A stretch of 64,000 bases of DNA, taken from Saururus chinensis (Eukaryota > Streptophyta > Magnoliopsida > Piperales > Saururaceae). Numbering within the stretch: position 1 is the stretch's first letter; every line of letters starts with the position of its first letter. The notes below the pieces were generated by a model, which did not search any database, was not told the origin of the DNA, and worked only from the letters and a program-made list of their open reading frames with translations. This document shows, piece by piece, positions 51,173 to 62,900 of this stretch. The translations under genes and the position numbers were made by a program. The DNA lies in the NCBI GenBank assembly GCA_035235625.1, contig CP141140.1, forward strand, positions 17,814,685-17,878,684, written 5' to 3'.

Positions 51173-51870
51173 TATTGGGATGTTCTATATATAGAATCCC
51201 AATGTCCAACTCGTATTTCAACAAAATAAAGCAACAAATATATCACCAAACAACCAAGCAGAATAAATAAAGAGACACATAAATTTAACATGAAAAAACC
51301 CCTCAAATCAAGGGTAAAAAACCACGGGGCGAATCAACTCAATCAAGCAATCTACTATGATAAGGTTTAATGCAAGCACTCCCTCTTACATATCAATTCT
51401 CTATCACAAAGATAAATAAAAACATAGAATATGGAAAACATGAGAAGTTGCTTAGTCTTCCCTTTTTCTCCCCTTGCACAAAAGATGCACCCTTGAACTC
51501 TGAAAAACTGATCTGAGAAATTGGGATGAAGAAGATGAGAATCTCCCGATCCGGTATCACCTATAGGCACAAATCCTCTCTCTCTCCATTGCCCTTCTCT
51601 TTCTCTATCCACACACAGAAAAAGAAAAAAAAGGAAACAACTTCTGGCTCGGTTTCATTTTGTGCATACCAGAAAGAAATTCTGTTTTGTGCATCCAAGA
51701 CTCGCCTCGGCCTTGTTGTTTATATAGTCACCCACTTTTTCTTTTAGAAAATGTCTCGGCCTTGGTTTCGTTTTGATTTTTCCACAGTGTCATTCATCAA
51801 CACGGCACTAAAGTTTCGTCTTCACAAGTTCCAGAATTCATCATGCATGGCTAGACCGCAAACCACAATA
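51173..51870 (-). repeat. 5' LTR of the copia element
   Basis: Counterpart of 43243-43938. Its outer bases show TG to TA and ACA to ATA changes. A (T)ATATATAG box close to the inner end is shared with the other LTR. Confidence 0.93.
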
Positions 51871-52392
51871 GTTTGGGTACTAAATTCAGTAGTTAATTAA
51901 TTCAAAAAATTTACCGACAAAAGTGAATTGTGTTTGGTAAGAGAATTTGTTAGAATAAATTCAGATGTTGCGTCAAATTAAATTTTAAACTAATATAACT
52001 CTCTCTTTTGAACTCAGATATGCACGTTCTTCATACCATTACGCTTCTAAATTCGAGTTCTATCAAACAAGATCCCACAAAGGCATGTAATTTAAAATTT
52101 TTAAAGTGGGCCCTACCTATATGGCATATTTTTCGAGGCTCAAATCGATATGAATGATAATCATTAAAAAAATATAGAATCTGTAATTTTTAAAACAATG
52201 ATTAGGAGACTAAATCGACTAATTCACCTCAGTGATTCAGTGATTCGGGCTTGAAACGGCCTAAATCTAACTTTAGTGCTGAATTTTTAATTCAGTGCAA
52301 CTTTTACACACAAACAGGATTTTAAAATTTTAATATTGAATTGAAGCTGAATCGACTGAATCTTCTGATGATTCAGTACCCAAACAGCCCCT

Positions 52393-53230
52393 TATTCAAT
52401 TTAGCCTTAATTCAGTACTGAATTTTTAGAATCTTTTTTGTGTACAGAAGCTGTGCTAAATTAAAAATTTAGTACTGAAGTTAGATTTAGGTCCTTTCAA
52501 GCCTTGTTTGGGTACTGAATCTTGAGAAGATTCAATCAATTCAACCTTAATTCAACATTGAATTTTTAGAATCCTGTTTGTTAATCCTGTTTGTGTACAG
52601 AAGCTGCGCTGAATTAAAAATTCAGTACTGAAGATAGATTCAGGTTGTTTCAAGCTTGAATCACTGATTCACCTTGTGATTCAATCGATTTAGTCCCCTA
52701 ATTGGTTTTAAAAATTACATATTTTATATTTTTCAATGGTTACCGTTTATATCGATTTGAGCCTTGACAAACGTGCCATATACGTAGGGCCCACTTTGAA
52801 AACTCAAAATTACCTACCCTTGTGGGATCATGTTTGATAGAGCTCAAATTTAAAAGCGTAATGGTACAAAGAACGTGCATATCCGAGTTCAAGAGAAAGA
52901 GTTATATTAGTTTAAAGTTTTAAAATTGGGTTTGACACGCATCTAAATTTATTCTAACAAATTCTCTTACCAAATGTAATACATTTTTGGTGGCGAATTT
53001 TTTGAATTAATTCACTATTGAATTAATTTGCTATTGAATTAATTCAGTACCCAAACGACCCCTTAAATTGGCTTCAATCACAATAGGTGATTCAGTCAAT
53101 TCAGTCTCCTAATCACCGTTTTAAAAATTATAGAATTTATATTTTTCAATAGTTATCATTCATATTGATTTTAGCCTCGACAAACATGCCATATAGGTAA
53201 TGGTATAAAAAACGTGCATATCTAAGTTAA
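52393..53230. mobile_element. MITE copy 3, split by copy 2
   Basis: The piece 52393-52498 (CTTAATTCAGTACTGAATT...AGATTTAGGTCC) matches the first part of copy 2, and 53064-53230 (GGTGATTCAGTCAATTCAG...GTGCATATCTAAG) matches its later part. Copy 2 sits between the two pieces. The third copy is diverged and its outer ends are not clear. Confidence 0.5.
52499..53063. mobile_element. MITE copy 2 (about 565 bp), inverted relative to copy 1
   Basis: The ends GTTTGGGTACTGAAT (52506 on) and ATTCAGTACCCAAAC (to about 53057) are inverted repeats. The interior is the reverse complement of copy 1, for example GTTGATATTAG-type and GTGCATATCCGAGTTCAAGAG. The outermost bases (AAGCCTT versus AGGGGTC) are degenerate and no clean TSD was found. 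Family assignment (hAT-like) is a guess from the terminal repeat. Confidence 0.6.
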
Positions 53231-54103
53231 CAAGTCTTAAAAATGATAACTATAAAGAAAAGTGATATTCCTACACTTTATCTACTCCAAACCCCTACTT
53301 CCAATATGTGAGACCTATCTTTTTGTGCCCAATCAAAGACTAAAGTATGGTGTAGAGAAAGTAGAATATGAATATCATCTTCTCAAGGAAAAGACATCTT
53401 TATCCATTCATCATCTATCCCCATTGCCCATCTTACCGCCTACCCTTGATCTTAGCCAAAAAGGCCAAGAAATGTATCATCACCTTGTCAAATATAACAA
53501 AACCTAGTAGTGTCCTCATGTTTTAAAAAAAATTGTCCACCGACTTACTAGTTTGTAACAAATAAGATAAATAAAAGAAATAGACACCTTCAAGCCAAAT
53601 CAATTTTCATCTATTCCTAAGTTGGATTTATTTTAACTTATTCATTATTATACTTGTACCCTATCTCTTTTTGCACACTTATTCCTATTATATTTAAAAA
53701 AAAGTCTAACACATAAAAAAATCCTTTGTCACCATACAAAGCTAGACACCTGCTAATACAAAAGGAAGAAACTGGATTTTCCACCAAAATATTCCATTGC
53801 TCTTGGCACCATGAACTAAGGGCCTGCTTAGATGGGAAAGGGAAATGGTTTAAAGGCCCGTTCTACTTGTTGAACACTTGCTCCTTTTATACGAAAAAAA
53901 GATCACATATCTAGCATCATTTCTTTTACCTAATCTTCCCACCTAAAAAAAAATCCTTTGCCACCATACAAAGTTGCCCACATGCTAATACTAAAAGAAG
54001 AAGTTAGATTTTCCACCAAAATGCTTTACTGATCTTGGCACCATGAACTAAGGGCCTTTTTGGATGGGCAAGGAAAAGGGCTTAAAAGCCCTTTCTACAA
54101 GAA
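53231..54103. other. Intergenic DNA with a direct repeat; left flank of LTR A2
   Basis: About 153 bp beginning AAAAAAATCCTTTG (53714-53866) recurs at 53944-54098. Both include CCACCATACAAAG, TTTTCCACCAAAAT and ATGAACTAAGGGCCT. The second copy is followed by LTR A2. To the right of A2, 63594-63705 ends GTACCCAAACAAGCCCC, which could be the other end of a MITE that A2 interrupted. No coding sequence. Confidence 0.55.
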
Positions 54104-56199
54104 CTCCTTGTAAGGTCCCTGATTTTTCTACGATTTTTTGATATTTTTTTGGTCATTTTTGGCAGAAAAATGTGACGCTTCAGCGCATTCATATTTATGT
54201 ATTTTTCCCACATATTTATACTCATAGAGTCGGGTGTGGGGCTTAGTCGCAAGCCGCAGGCCTCGCTGCGCGCTTACGGTGCAAATTTTGGAGCTACGAT
54301 GCATAACCAGTGGGTAAAAGCGTATTAGGGATATAGATGTAAAAATTAAAAAGATTAACTATATATCTTTCCACCCATCGGTTTTCACAGAACCGATATC
54401 CAAAAAAAAAAGAGATGACGTCAATTACATTTTGTGAGAACCCGAGCTTAATTCCGGTCACTCCGTTCTCCCTCCTCCGTTGTTGGATTCTGGCGGTTCT
54501 TGTTAGGATCTGCTTTGCCTCACCACCACGAGTCCGTAGGTACCGGCTATGACCGCCGCCACGGCCTCTTCGCTCCTCCACGAAGTACCGAACTTTTTTC
54601 GGATTTTTCTCTCCTTCAATCCCGTTTTTGAATATGGGTGTACGATTTTGACATTGTTTGCGGCCGCTCTCAACTAGACTTATGTTTAGTTGGCCGTTAG
54701 GAACCCATAGGCACTAGCTAGAGCTGCCGCCATACTTTCTTCACTCCGTGGTGAGCTACCGGTACTTTGGTTTGGTTTTTATTCACATTCTCCATCTCAC
54801 TGTCCGTGAAATTTTTTTTGGAAGTCAGTGTGTTTCCGGTCATCGTCCAGTCACTGGTAGGACTCCGTCCAGCCTACCTCGACCCGGTGTCGGTAAGGGT
54901 TTGCCATTTTTGACCCCGCCTTGCCACTATTGCCTTGCTCCTCCCGATTAGACGTTTTGGGTGCGTCTCGGGTCATTGACATCGGTGAGCCGTGGGCCAT
55001 TTGGCCATCGTGGGCTCTGCCCCAGCTCGACGACAGTGAGGGTCAGCCCCGATTGGCCCGATTATACACTCCGCCCGGAATGGGCAGCTTATCATTGCTA
55101 GGGCCTTAGCCCTAATGGCCTTTTTTGGGACTTGGTTTGCCTCTTTTCAACCCTCTCCCCCACCCCTTTGGACCGCGTGTGCATGTGGCCACGCGTGTGC
55201 TTTTGGGTTTAGGCGCCGCATTTGCACCGCCTGACTATCAGCTAGCTTTGCCACCGAGTGGAGTTGACCACTAGAGCCTCCACCATCTCTCCTTTGTCCT
55301 CGAGCGTTGCCCCACGCTCTTCGCCCGTATGTGGGCCTATGTTGATGCAAAATCATCGCCGTTAGGTGCTGTCCACAGCCGATTTTGTTGTCTTGTGGTC
55401 GGTTGAGCACGTCTTCGGCACCGGCCGATCTTCAGTGAGTACACCATCAACTTCCGGTTGCACCGCCATTCTTGTTGGCTTGACTTTTCTCCCGGCCGCC
55501 CTAGTGTGCCGCTGTGGATCGCAGGTTTTGCCGCATTGACTTCTGACACCCTGTTTGGCCGTGATTGTTTTTGGCACTTCCTAAAATCCTCGGGACAGCA
55601 GCTCTCTCAGCTAGGCAACGGTTTTGACCGCCAACTCCGCCGCCACAGTCGTGTGCTCGCCATCGAATATCATGATTACGAGGTAGGGGAGCTTTGAACT
55701 CGTAAATTCATGATAGCATGCTTTGAATGAGTAGTAGCATGCTAGGATTGTATGATTCTATGCTTTGGATGTTAAGTAACGATCCGATTGCATGATGTGC
55801 ATGTAAGCATGTAAGGTCCCTGATTTTTCTACGATTTTCTGGGATTTTTCTGCCATTTTTCTGGTCATTTTCGGCAGGAAAATGTGACGTTTCAGCGTAT
55901 GGGTATTTGTGTCTTTTCCCCATATTTATACCTGTAGAGTCGGGTGTGGGGCTTAGTCGCGGGCCACGGGCCTCGCTGCGCGCTTACGGCGCGAATTTTG
56001 GAGGTTCGACGCGTAACCAGTGGGCTAACGCGCGTTGGGGACGTACGTGGAAAAAAAATAAAAGAATCACAGTTAAAACATCGGGCTCGGCCCGATCCAG
56101 AAGGAAATTGTGAACAGTACCGCCGCCCCCCCCATTCCGCCTTTTCACTGTGCCCGGCCGCCACCGGCCGCCGGCGGGCCGCTGGACGCCGGCACAGGC

Positions 56200-56900
56200 T
56201 CCGCCCCGGCGGTGCGACGCCGAGGGGCCACTGCCCCGGCCGCCCACGGCCGCGCCGCCCCCACTTTTCCGGTGAGCCCCTTTTCTGTGTATTTTGATTC
56301 CGCCGCCGCCGTAGGCCGGCGAGGGCCGGCCGGCCGCCCACGGCTCCGCCATGGGCCGGCGACGGCGGGAGGCCACTCCCCCCGGCCCCGGACGGCCCCA
56401 GCTCCGCCGTCCCGCTCCCTCTTTCTGCTGCCCTGTTTCGCCGCCCGACTGCTTTTCGCCGTTCCGCCGCCGCCACGGGCCGGCACGGCCCGACCGGCCG
56501 GCCACGGCTCCACCCCGGGCCGGCGACGGTGAGGAGCCACTCCTCCCGGCCCGGTGGGCCTCCGTTCCGCCGCCCGTCCTCATCCCCCTCTCTGCCCTGT
56601 TTTTCCGCCGGCGAACTGTTTGGGCGATTTGGGGCCGCCGGCGGCGAGCTGCGGCCGATCGGACCTCCGTCCGGCACCGCCTTGCTCCGGCGACGGTGAG
56701 GAGCCCCTCCTCCCGGCCCGGTGGGCCTCGGCACCGCCGCCCCACCCTCTTTCCCCCTCTGTTCACTGTTCCGCCGACGGACTGTTTGGGCAAACAGTGG
56801 CCGTCGGCGGTGATCTGCGGCCGATTCGGCCTTCCCCCAGTCCCGCCTTGCTCCGGCGAAGGCAGTGGGCTACACATCCGTGCCCGATTCAGCCGCCGCC
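56200..56900. repeat. G+C-rich minisatellite in A3, about four units of about 165 bp
   Basis: CGGCGACGGTGAGGAGCC occurs at about 56521 and 56688 (167-bp period); related forms occur near 56364 and 56220. Each unit includes CCTCCCGGCCCGGTGGGCCT and a CCGCC...CTGTTT segment. The equivalent part of A2 (about 54440-54780) has about two diverged AT-richer units, so the array expanded in A3. Confidence 0.8.
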
Positions 56901-58149
56901 CCCATGGCCGCTCCGCCCTTACGGGTTTTCTCCGGTCGTCCCCTATTTTTGGCCTACGTCCGTTTTGGACGTGGTGACTGACGTTATCAGTCGGACGCCG
57001 GATTTGATTTAGCGGACCGTAGTTTGGCTCCGCCTCAGCCCGGTGACACCAGTGGGCCACCCTCTGGGTCTTGTTCAGCCTTGCGGCCCGTAGCTGCAGC
57101 TAGTCCGCCTTACCGGCATGTGTGCCGTTGACCCTTCTTGCCCATTTTACGCCGTCGGTACCGGACGGCCTCGGGCAAGAATTTGTATGTCTTACCTTGA
57201 CAAAAGGTGGACGAGTTCACCTGCTCAGGCCTTGGCCAGTGACGGCCTCATAGCCTTTGCTCGACCGTGAACCCTTCCCTTGCCCTATACCGTGCGAGAT
57301 GCACAGCCGCCCGCACCATGGGTATTGGTTGTGGGTGGCGATCGGCGATGTTGCCGCTTAGATTGGCCACAGCTAAGGGCCTTAGCCCTGTTGACTTTTG
57401 TGGGCCATGAGTCGCCTCATTTCAGCCATTTCCCCCGCCTTTTGGGCCGCGTGCGCATGTAGCCACGCGTGTACTTCTGGGTTTAGGCGCCGCATTCGTG
57501 CCGCCTAACCATCGGTTGGCGTTGCCACCGAGTGGAGTTGACCACTAGAGCCGTCCTCCACCTCTTCTTTGATTCTCGAGCGTTGCCCCATGCTCTCCGC
57601 CCTTATGTGGGCCTTTGTTGACCGAAATCGTCGCCGTTGGGTGCTGTCCACGGCCGATTTCGACGCCTTGTGGCCGGTTGAGCACGTTTTAGCCACCGGC
57701 TGATCTTCAGAGTGTACACCCTTGACATCTGATCGCACCGCCACTTATGTTGGCACGATATTTCTCCCGGCCGCCCTGGTGTGCCGCCGTGGATCGCGGG
57801 TTTTACCGCTTTGAGTTCTAATGCTCTGTTTGGCCGTGATAGTTCTGGCGCATCCTAAAATCCTCGGGACAGCAGCTCTCTCAGCCAGGCAACGGTTTGA
57901 CCGCCAACTCCGCCGCCGACGCCGCCACCGTCGTGTGCTCGCCATCGAACGCCATGATTACGAGGTAGGGGAGCTTTGAACTCGTAAATTCATGAAGCAT
58001 GCTTTGAATGAGTAGCAGCATGCTAGGATTGTATGATTCCATGCTTGGATGTTAAGTAACGATCCGATTGCATGATGTGCGTGTAAGCATGATTGTATGG
58101 TATGATTGATATGCATGAGATGTATGCATGTTTTACGGATGTGGATTAT

Positions 58150-58375
58150 GTATGCGCTGGCGATGGCTAGCAAATATGTCAGTATGCTATGTATGGGTTA
58201 TGCACGTGCTAGTGATGGCTAGCGTGCATGTTTGAAGTATGTATGAATGTGTGTGTGCACGTGCTAGAGATGACTAGCGTGTACGTTTGATGTATGCATG
58301 TGCTAGTGATGGCTAGCGTGCATGTTTGACGTGTGGATGCATGTGCTAGTGATGGCTAGCGTGCATATTTGTAAG
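58150..58375. repeat. Tandem GCTAGTGATGGCTAGC array in A3
   Basis: Five or six near-palindromic cores GTGCTAGTGATGGCTAGCG occur at about 58156, 58207, 58260, 58290 and 58330, separated by GTATG-rich spacers. The inverse CACTAGC...GCTAGC cores are seen in A1 (20570-20850) and the same cores in A2 (60990-61140). Confidence 0.85.
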
Positions 58376-59124
58376 TTATGTATGTATGACCGTATGTGTA
58401 TGTTGTACGTATGTGTGAGACATACGTGTGTATGATGGCATTTTGCCTATGCTTTGGATGTGCGTATGTGTTTGTGGGCAGAGGTATGGGCGATGGACAG
58501 TAAGAGGTGACAGAAGCTCTGTCTGAATTTGGATGCGGTTGTGTAAGCGTATGACAGAGGATATGAGTATGACGGGCAAGGATTAGAATGGATCAGTTTG
58601 GGGTGGATTGTATGTTGGGCATTTGTCAGACAGTAAGAGTGTTCATAATTGTACAAGCATAACGTACAGATTATAAAGTGAAAAATAAGTATAATAAGTG
58701 AGATATAAGTAAGAGGGCGACAACTGGGTTGGCTCTGAGGAGCGTTATTTGAGGATGTCAGTGTAAGGTTTTGGCCATAAGATGGATGGCGAAGTGTAAG
58801 ACTGTAAGGGTTTGGTGTACGATGAGTTTTGTCCATGATGTGGACGGGTAAGTGAAGTCTGCTGCCCTGACGAACTTGGGTTTCGGATCGGGCTCAGCTT
58901 CGATTTGACCAGTCGAGGACTGTGAGTTTGTGTGGCATAATTGTACCGCATAATATACTTAATTCAAACTGGAATTATAAGCACAGCTAATGATAGCGTT
59001 GTGAGTTTGAGACCTGAGGGTTCGACGGATTAAGTTCCGTGTTTGAGCTGGCCGCTGATGAGTTGGCCGAGCGTTTATCATGTCTTGCCATGGTGTTTAT
59101 CCTGCGGGATGTTGTCTGTGTGCT

Positions 59125-59575
59125 ATGTAGAGCACCGGACGTCTGATGCTCTGCTGAGAGCGACATTGTTTCTGATTTGGTCTGCGTGCTGTATAAGCCC
59201 AGACGTTTGATGCTCTGTTGAGAGCGATGTACGTTTCTGACTTTGTCTGCGTGCTGTATGAAGCCCACACGTCTGATGCTCTGCTGAGAGCGACGTATGT
59301 TTCTGATTTGGTCTGTGTGCTGTGTAAGCCCAGACGTTTGATGCTCTGTTGAGAGCGTAGTATGTTTCCGCCCAAGAGTGGCACTGTACGTTTCTGCCCA
59401 AGTGGCACTGTATGTTTTCTGCCCAAGAGTGGCAATGGTACTATAAGACCCATTATGGTGGGCAATTCTTTGGCACTATAAGACCCATTATGGTGGGCAA
59501 TTCTCTGGCACTATAAGACCCATTATGGTGGGCGATTCTATGGCACTATAAGACCCATTATGGTGGGCAACTGTA
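59125..59575. repeat. Two consecutive tandem arrays in A3 (60-bp and 34-36-bp units)
   Basis: 59125-59360 holds four units containing GACGT(C/T)TGATGCTCTG(C/T)TGAGAGCG. 59425-59575 holds four units of GGCACTATAAGACCCATTAT followed by GGTGGGCAA. Both arrays recur in A2 (61870-62105 and 62170-62280) with one or two units fewer, and in A1 in inverse orientation. Confidence 0.9.
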
Positions 59576-59814
59576 TGACCCCTTATGTGTGGGTGTTTAT
59601 GTTTGCGCGCTCAGGTAAGTAGTATCATGGATCTACTCTTACCTGTTTGATCCAGTGCCCCATGAGCATTGGTGTGCCTTACCTTCGGAAAAGTTCATGG
59701 CGTCTAGTCACTCCCCGGAGGTTAAGGTGTTGCCCCAGTGGCATTCTTTTCCATTTCGACGCTGGAGCTTATTAGTTGTAATGAGCTTCAGTGGTCGTTG
59801 ATATGTGTACGATT

Positions 59815-59960
59815 ATGAGTACGACTGTATGTGTATGAGCAGGACTGTAAGTGTATGAGTATGAGTAAGACTGTAAGCGTATGAGTATGAGTAAGACTGT
59901 AAGCGTATGAGTATGAGTAAGACTGTAAGCGTATGAGTATGAGCACGACTGTAAGAGTAT
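59815..59960. repeat. Tandem 26-bp array in A3
   Basis: GTATGAGTATGAG(T/C)A(A/C)GACTGTAAGC-type units are repeated about five times. They produce spurious Tyr/Ser/Thr-rich frames on the minus strand. A2 has its equivalent at 62530-62640. Confidence 0.9.
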
Positions 59961-62900
59961 GAGTACGATTGTGAGAATATGGTTCTGAGTAAGACAGTAA
60001 GTATGATTTTGTGCGGTATGCGAGTAAGGTCGTACGAGTCCGATTGTACGAGTAAGGTCGTACATGTATGGGTAAGTCAGTATGAGTGAGCATACGATTG
60101 TACGAGTAAGATCGTACAAGTATGCGTATGTTGTATGAGTATGCGTACGGTGGTACGAGTAAATTGTATGACCCTCGATAAGGGTGTTTGTGTAAGTTGT
60201 TTGGATAGTATGATTTTGGCACGATGGTGCCTTTGGTATGATTTTGGCACGATGGTGCCTTCGGTATGTCTGTGGCACGATGGTGCCTTTGGTATGATTG
60301 TATGCGTTTGAGCATGTTATGATTATTATGTTGACTGCTTCATGTTTGAGTTGCATGATGCATGCATTTTTGAACTTGGAGTTCACCGTTTGGGATTTCC
60401 CCTACTGGGTATTTTCCTACTGAGTATGAAAATACTCACCCTACTATTTTTAGCCCCGTTGTACGGGAGGTTTTGCAGGTTGTGCGGGGAGCTCCGGGTG
60501 ATGGACGCTCGTTTCAGCGGTGGATTGATTCCCGTTGACTCAGGTATCAGCTTGACTCTCTGCGAGTTTATTTGTGCCACGATCTCCTGTATTGGGTGAG
60601 ATGAGACATAAGATGTTTATTCTGGACTTTTGTTTGGATCAGTTAGTGGACTGTTAGGGGACTTGTACTCAGGGATGCCCGGGAGTGATTTGTATTTAAA
60701 AGTCTATGATCATAGCAGAATTTATTCGTACGTGTGTTTTCGAGTAGCGCCTGATGATATTTGCTTTGGCCGTACGATGATTGACCGTATGTGGATGTTT
60801 AATGTTTTAAATTATAAACTGTTTTATCAGGTTTTGGTTTTGTCATTTTTCCTCCGATTTACAGACGTTATATTGAAAAAATTTTCCGTGAATTTTAAGG
60901 AAAATGTGTGAAAAATCTCGGGCGTTACAAAGCATGATTATATGGTATGTTGAAATGCATATGGCATGCATGTTGGTTGTATGTTGGATGTATGTATGTG
61001 CTAGTGATGGCTAGCGTGTATATTTGACGTATGTATGCATGTGCTAGTGATGGCTAGCGTGCATGTTTAAAGTATGTTTGGTGTATGCATGTGCTAGTGA
61101 TGGCTAGCGTGTATGTTTGGCGTATGTATGTATGCACTAGTAATGGCTAGTGAGCATGTTTGTAAGTTACGTATGTATGACAATATGTGTGTGTTATACG
61201 TATGTATGATGACTATTTGACTGTGCTGTGGATATGTGTATGCGCATGTGGGCAGAGGTATGGCTATGGATGGTATGAGGTGACAGAGGTTTTGTCTGGC
61301 TTTAAAGATGGGTGTGTAGGCGTATGACGGATGACAGAGGTTATGGGTATGACGGGTGAGGTTTGTCAGACAAAAAGAGTGTTCATAATTGTACAAGCAT
61401 AACGTACAAATTATGAAGTGAAAAGTAAGCATAATAAGTGAGATATAAGTAAGAGGGCGACAACTGGGTTGGCTCTAAGGAGCTTCATTTGATGATGGCA
61501 GTGTAAGATGATTTGGCCATAAGGTGGATGGCGAAGTATGTAAGACTGTATGGGTTTGATGTACGATGTGTTATGATCATGATGTGGACAGGTTAAGTGA
61601 AGTCTGCTGCCTTGACAAACCAGGGTTTCGATCGGGCTCAGCTTCAGTTTGATCAATCAAGGACTGTGAATTTGTGTGGCATAATTGTACTGCATAATTT
61701 ACTTAATTTAAACTTGAATTATAAGCACAAATAATGATAGCGTTGTGAGTTTGAGACCTGAGGGTTCGACGGATTAAGTTCCGTGTTTGGGCTGGCTGCT
61801 AATGAGTCAGCTGAGCATTTCTCATGTCTTGCCATGTGTTTATCCTGTGGGATGTTGTCTCTATTCTGTATAGAGCACCGGACGTCTGATGCTCTATTCA
61901 GAGCAACATATGTTTCCGATTTGGTTTGCATGTTGTATAAGCCCAGACGTTTGATGCTCTGTTGAGAGCGATGTACATTTCTGACTTTGTCTGTGTGTTG
62001 TATGAAGCCCAGACGTCTAATGCTCTGCTGAGAACAACGTATGTTTTTGATTTGGTCTGTGTGCTGTATAAGCCCAGACGTTTGATGCTATGTTGAGAGC
62101 ATTGTATGATTCCGGCCAAGAGTGGCACTGTATGTTTCTGCCCAAGTGGCACTATATGTTTTCTGCCCAAGAGTGGCAATGGCACTATAAGACCCATTAT
62201 GGTGGGCAATTCTCTAGCACTATAAGACCCATTATGGTGGGCGATTCTATGACACTATAAGACCCATTATGGTGGGCAACTGTATGACCCCTTATGTGTG
62301 GGTGTTTATGTTTGTGCGCTCAAGTAAGTAGTATCATGGATCTACTCTTACTTGTTTGATCCAGTGCCCCATGAGCATTGGTGTGTCTTACCTTCGGAAA
62401 AGTCCATTGCGTCTAGTCACTCCCCGGAGATTAAGGTGTTGCCCTAGTGACATTCTTTTCCATTTTGACGTTGGAGCTTATTAGTTGTAATGAGCTTCAG
62501 TGGTCGTTGATATGTGTATGATTATGAGTATGATTGTATGAGTATGAGCACGACTGTAAGCGTATGAGTATGAGCACGACTGTAAGCGTATGAGTATGAG
62601 CACGACTGTAAGCGTGTGAGTATGAGCACGACTGTAAGAGTATGTGTATGAGTACGATTGTGAAAGTATGTTTCTGAGTAAGACAGTAAGTGTGATTTTG
62701 TGTAAGTTGTACGAGTAAGGTCGTACGAGTATGATTGTACGAGTAAAGTCATACAAGTATGCGTTTGTTGTATGAGTAAGCGTACGATGGTACGAGTAAG
62801 TTTGTAAGACCCTGGATAAGGGTGTTTGTGTAAGTTTAATTTGATAGTATGATTTTGGCACGATGGTGCCTTTGGTATGATTTTGGCATGATGATGCCTT

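Larger units (their letters stand above)
43243..51870 (-). mobile_element. Ty1/copia LTR retrotransposon (Tork/Tnt1-like), with nested LTR B4
   Basis: LTRs of about 696-698 bp (43243-43938, 51173-51870) begin TGTTGGGATG (TATTGGG in the right copy) and end CCACAACA (CCACAATA). TSD GTTTG lies at 43238-43242 and 51871-51875. On the minus strand the order is PBS, gag with zinc knuckle, protease, integrase, RT and RNase H, which is diagnostic of Ty1/copia. Without B4 the element is about 5.39 kb, a normal length. The gag and integrase resemble the Tork/Tnt1 group. At least four stops, three of them at Trp codons, and a frameshift in RNase H show it is inactive. The LTRs are far more similar to each other than those of element D, so it is younger. 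Confidence 0.95.
43231..52392. mobile_element. MITE copy 1 (about 529 bp net), split by the copia element in its terminal repeat
   Basis: Left end AGGAGTCGTTTG (43231-43242) continues after the copia element as GGTACTAAATTCAG (51876 on) and runs to CAGTACCCAAACAGCCCCT at 52392. Rejoining across the copia TSD (GTTTG) gives a left terminal repeat that matches the inverse of the right one (AGGGGCTGTTTGGGTACTGAAT type). An inverted relative lies at 52499-53063. The flanking duplication is not clear. Non-coding. Confidence 0.65.
55810..60929 (+). mobile_element. Giant solo LTR A3 (family A, 5.12 kb), inside A2
   Basis: It begins TGTAAGGTCCCTGATTTTTC and ends TCTCGGGCGTTACA, flanked by AAGCA at 55805-55809 and 60930-60934. 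It is the longest A copy, chiefly because of the G+C-rich array at 56100-56900. Tandem arrays along it: 56200-56900 (about 165 bp units), 58150-58375 (GCTAG boxes), 59125-59360, 59425-59575 and 59815-59960. The unit has no RT, integrase or gag. Long Pro/Arg/Gly frames in the G+C-rich part are not coding. Confidence 0.87.

Noticed and set aside
55892-57060. Long frames (up to 358 codons on minus, 208 on plus) rich in Arg, Pro, Gly, Ala
   Set aside because: They arise in the G+C-rich 165-bp minisatellite of LTR A3, are open in several frames at once, and show no domain. Repeats without stops by composition, not genes.
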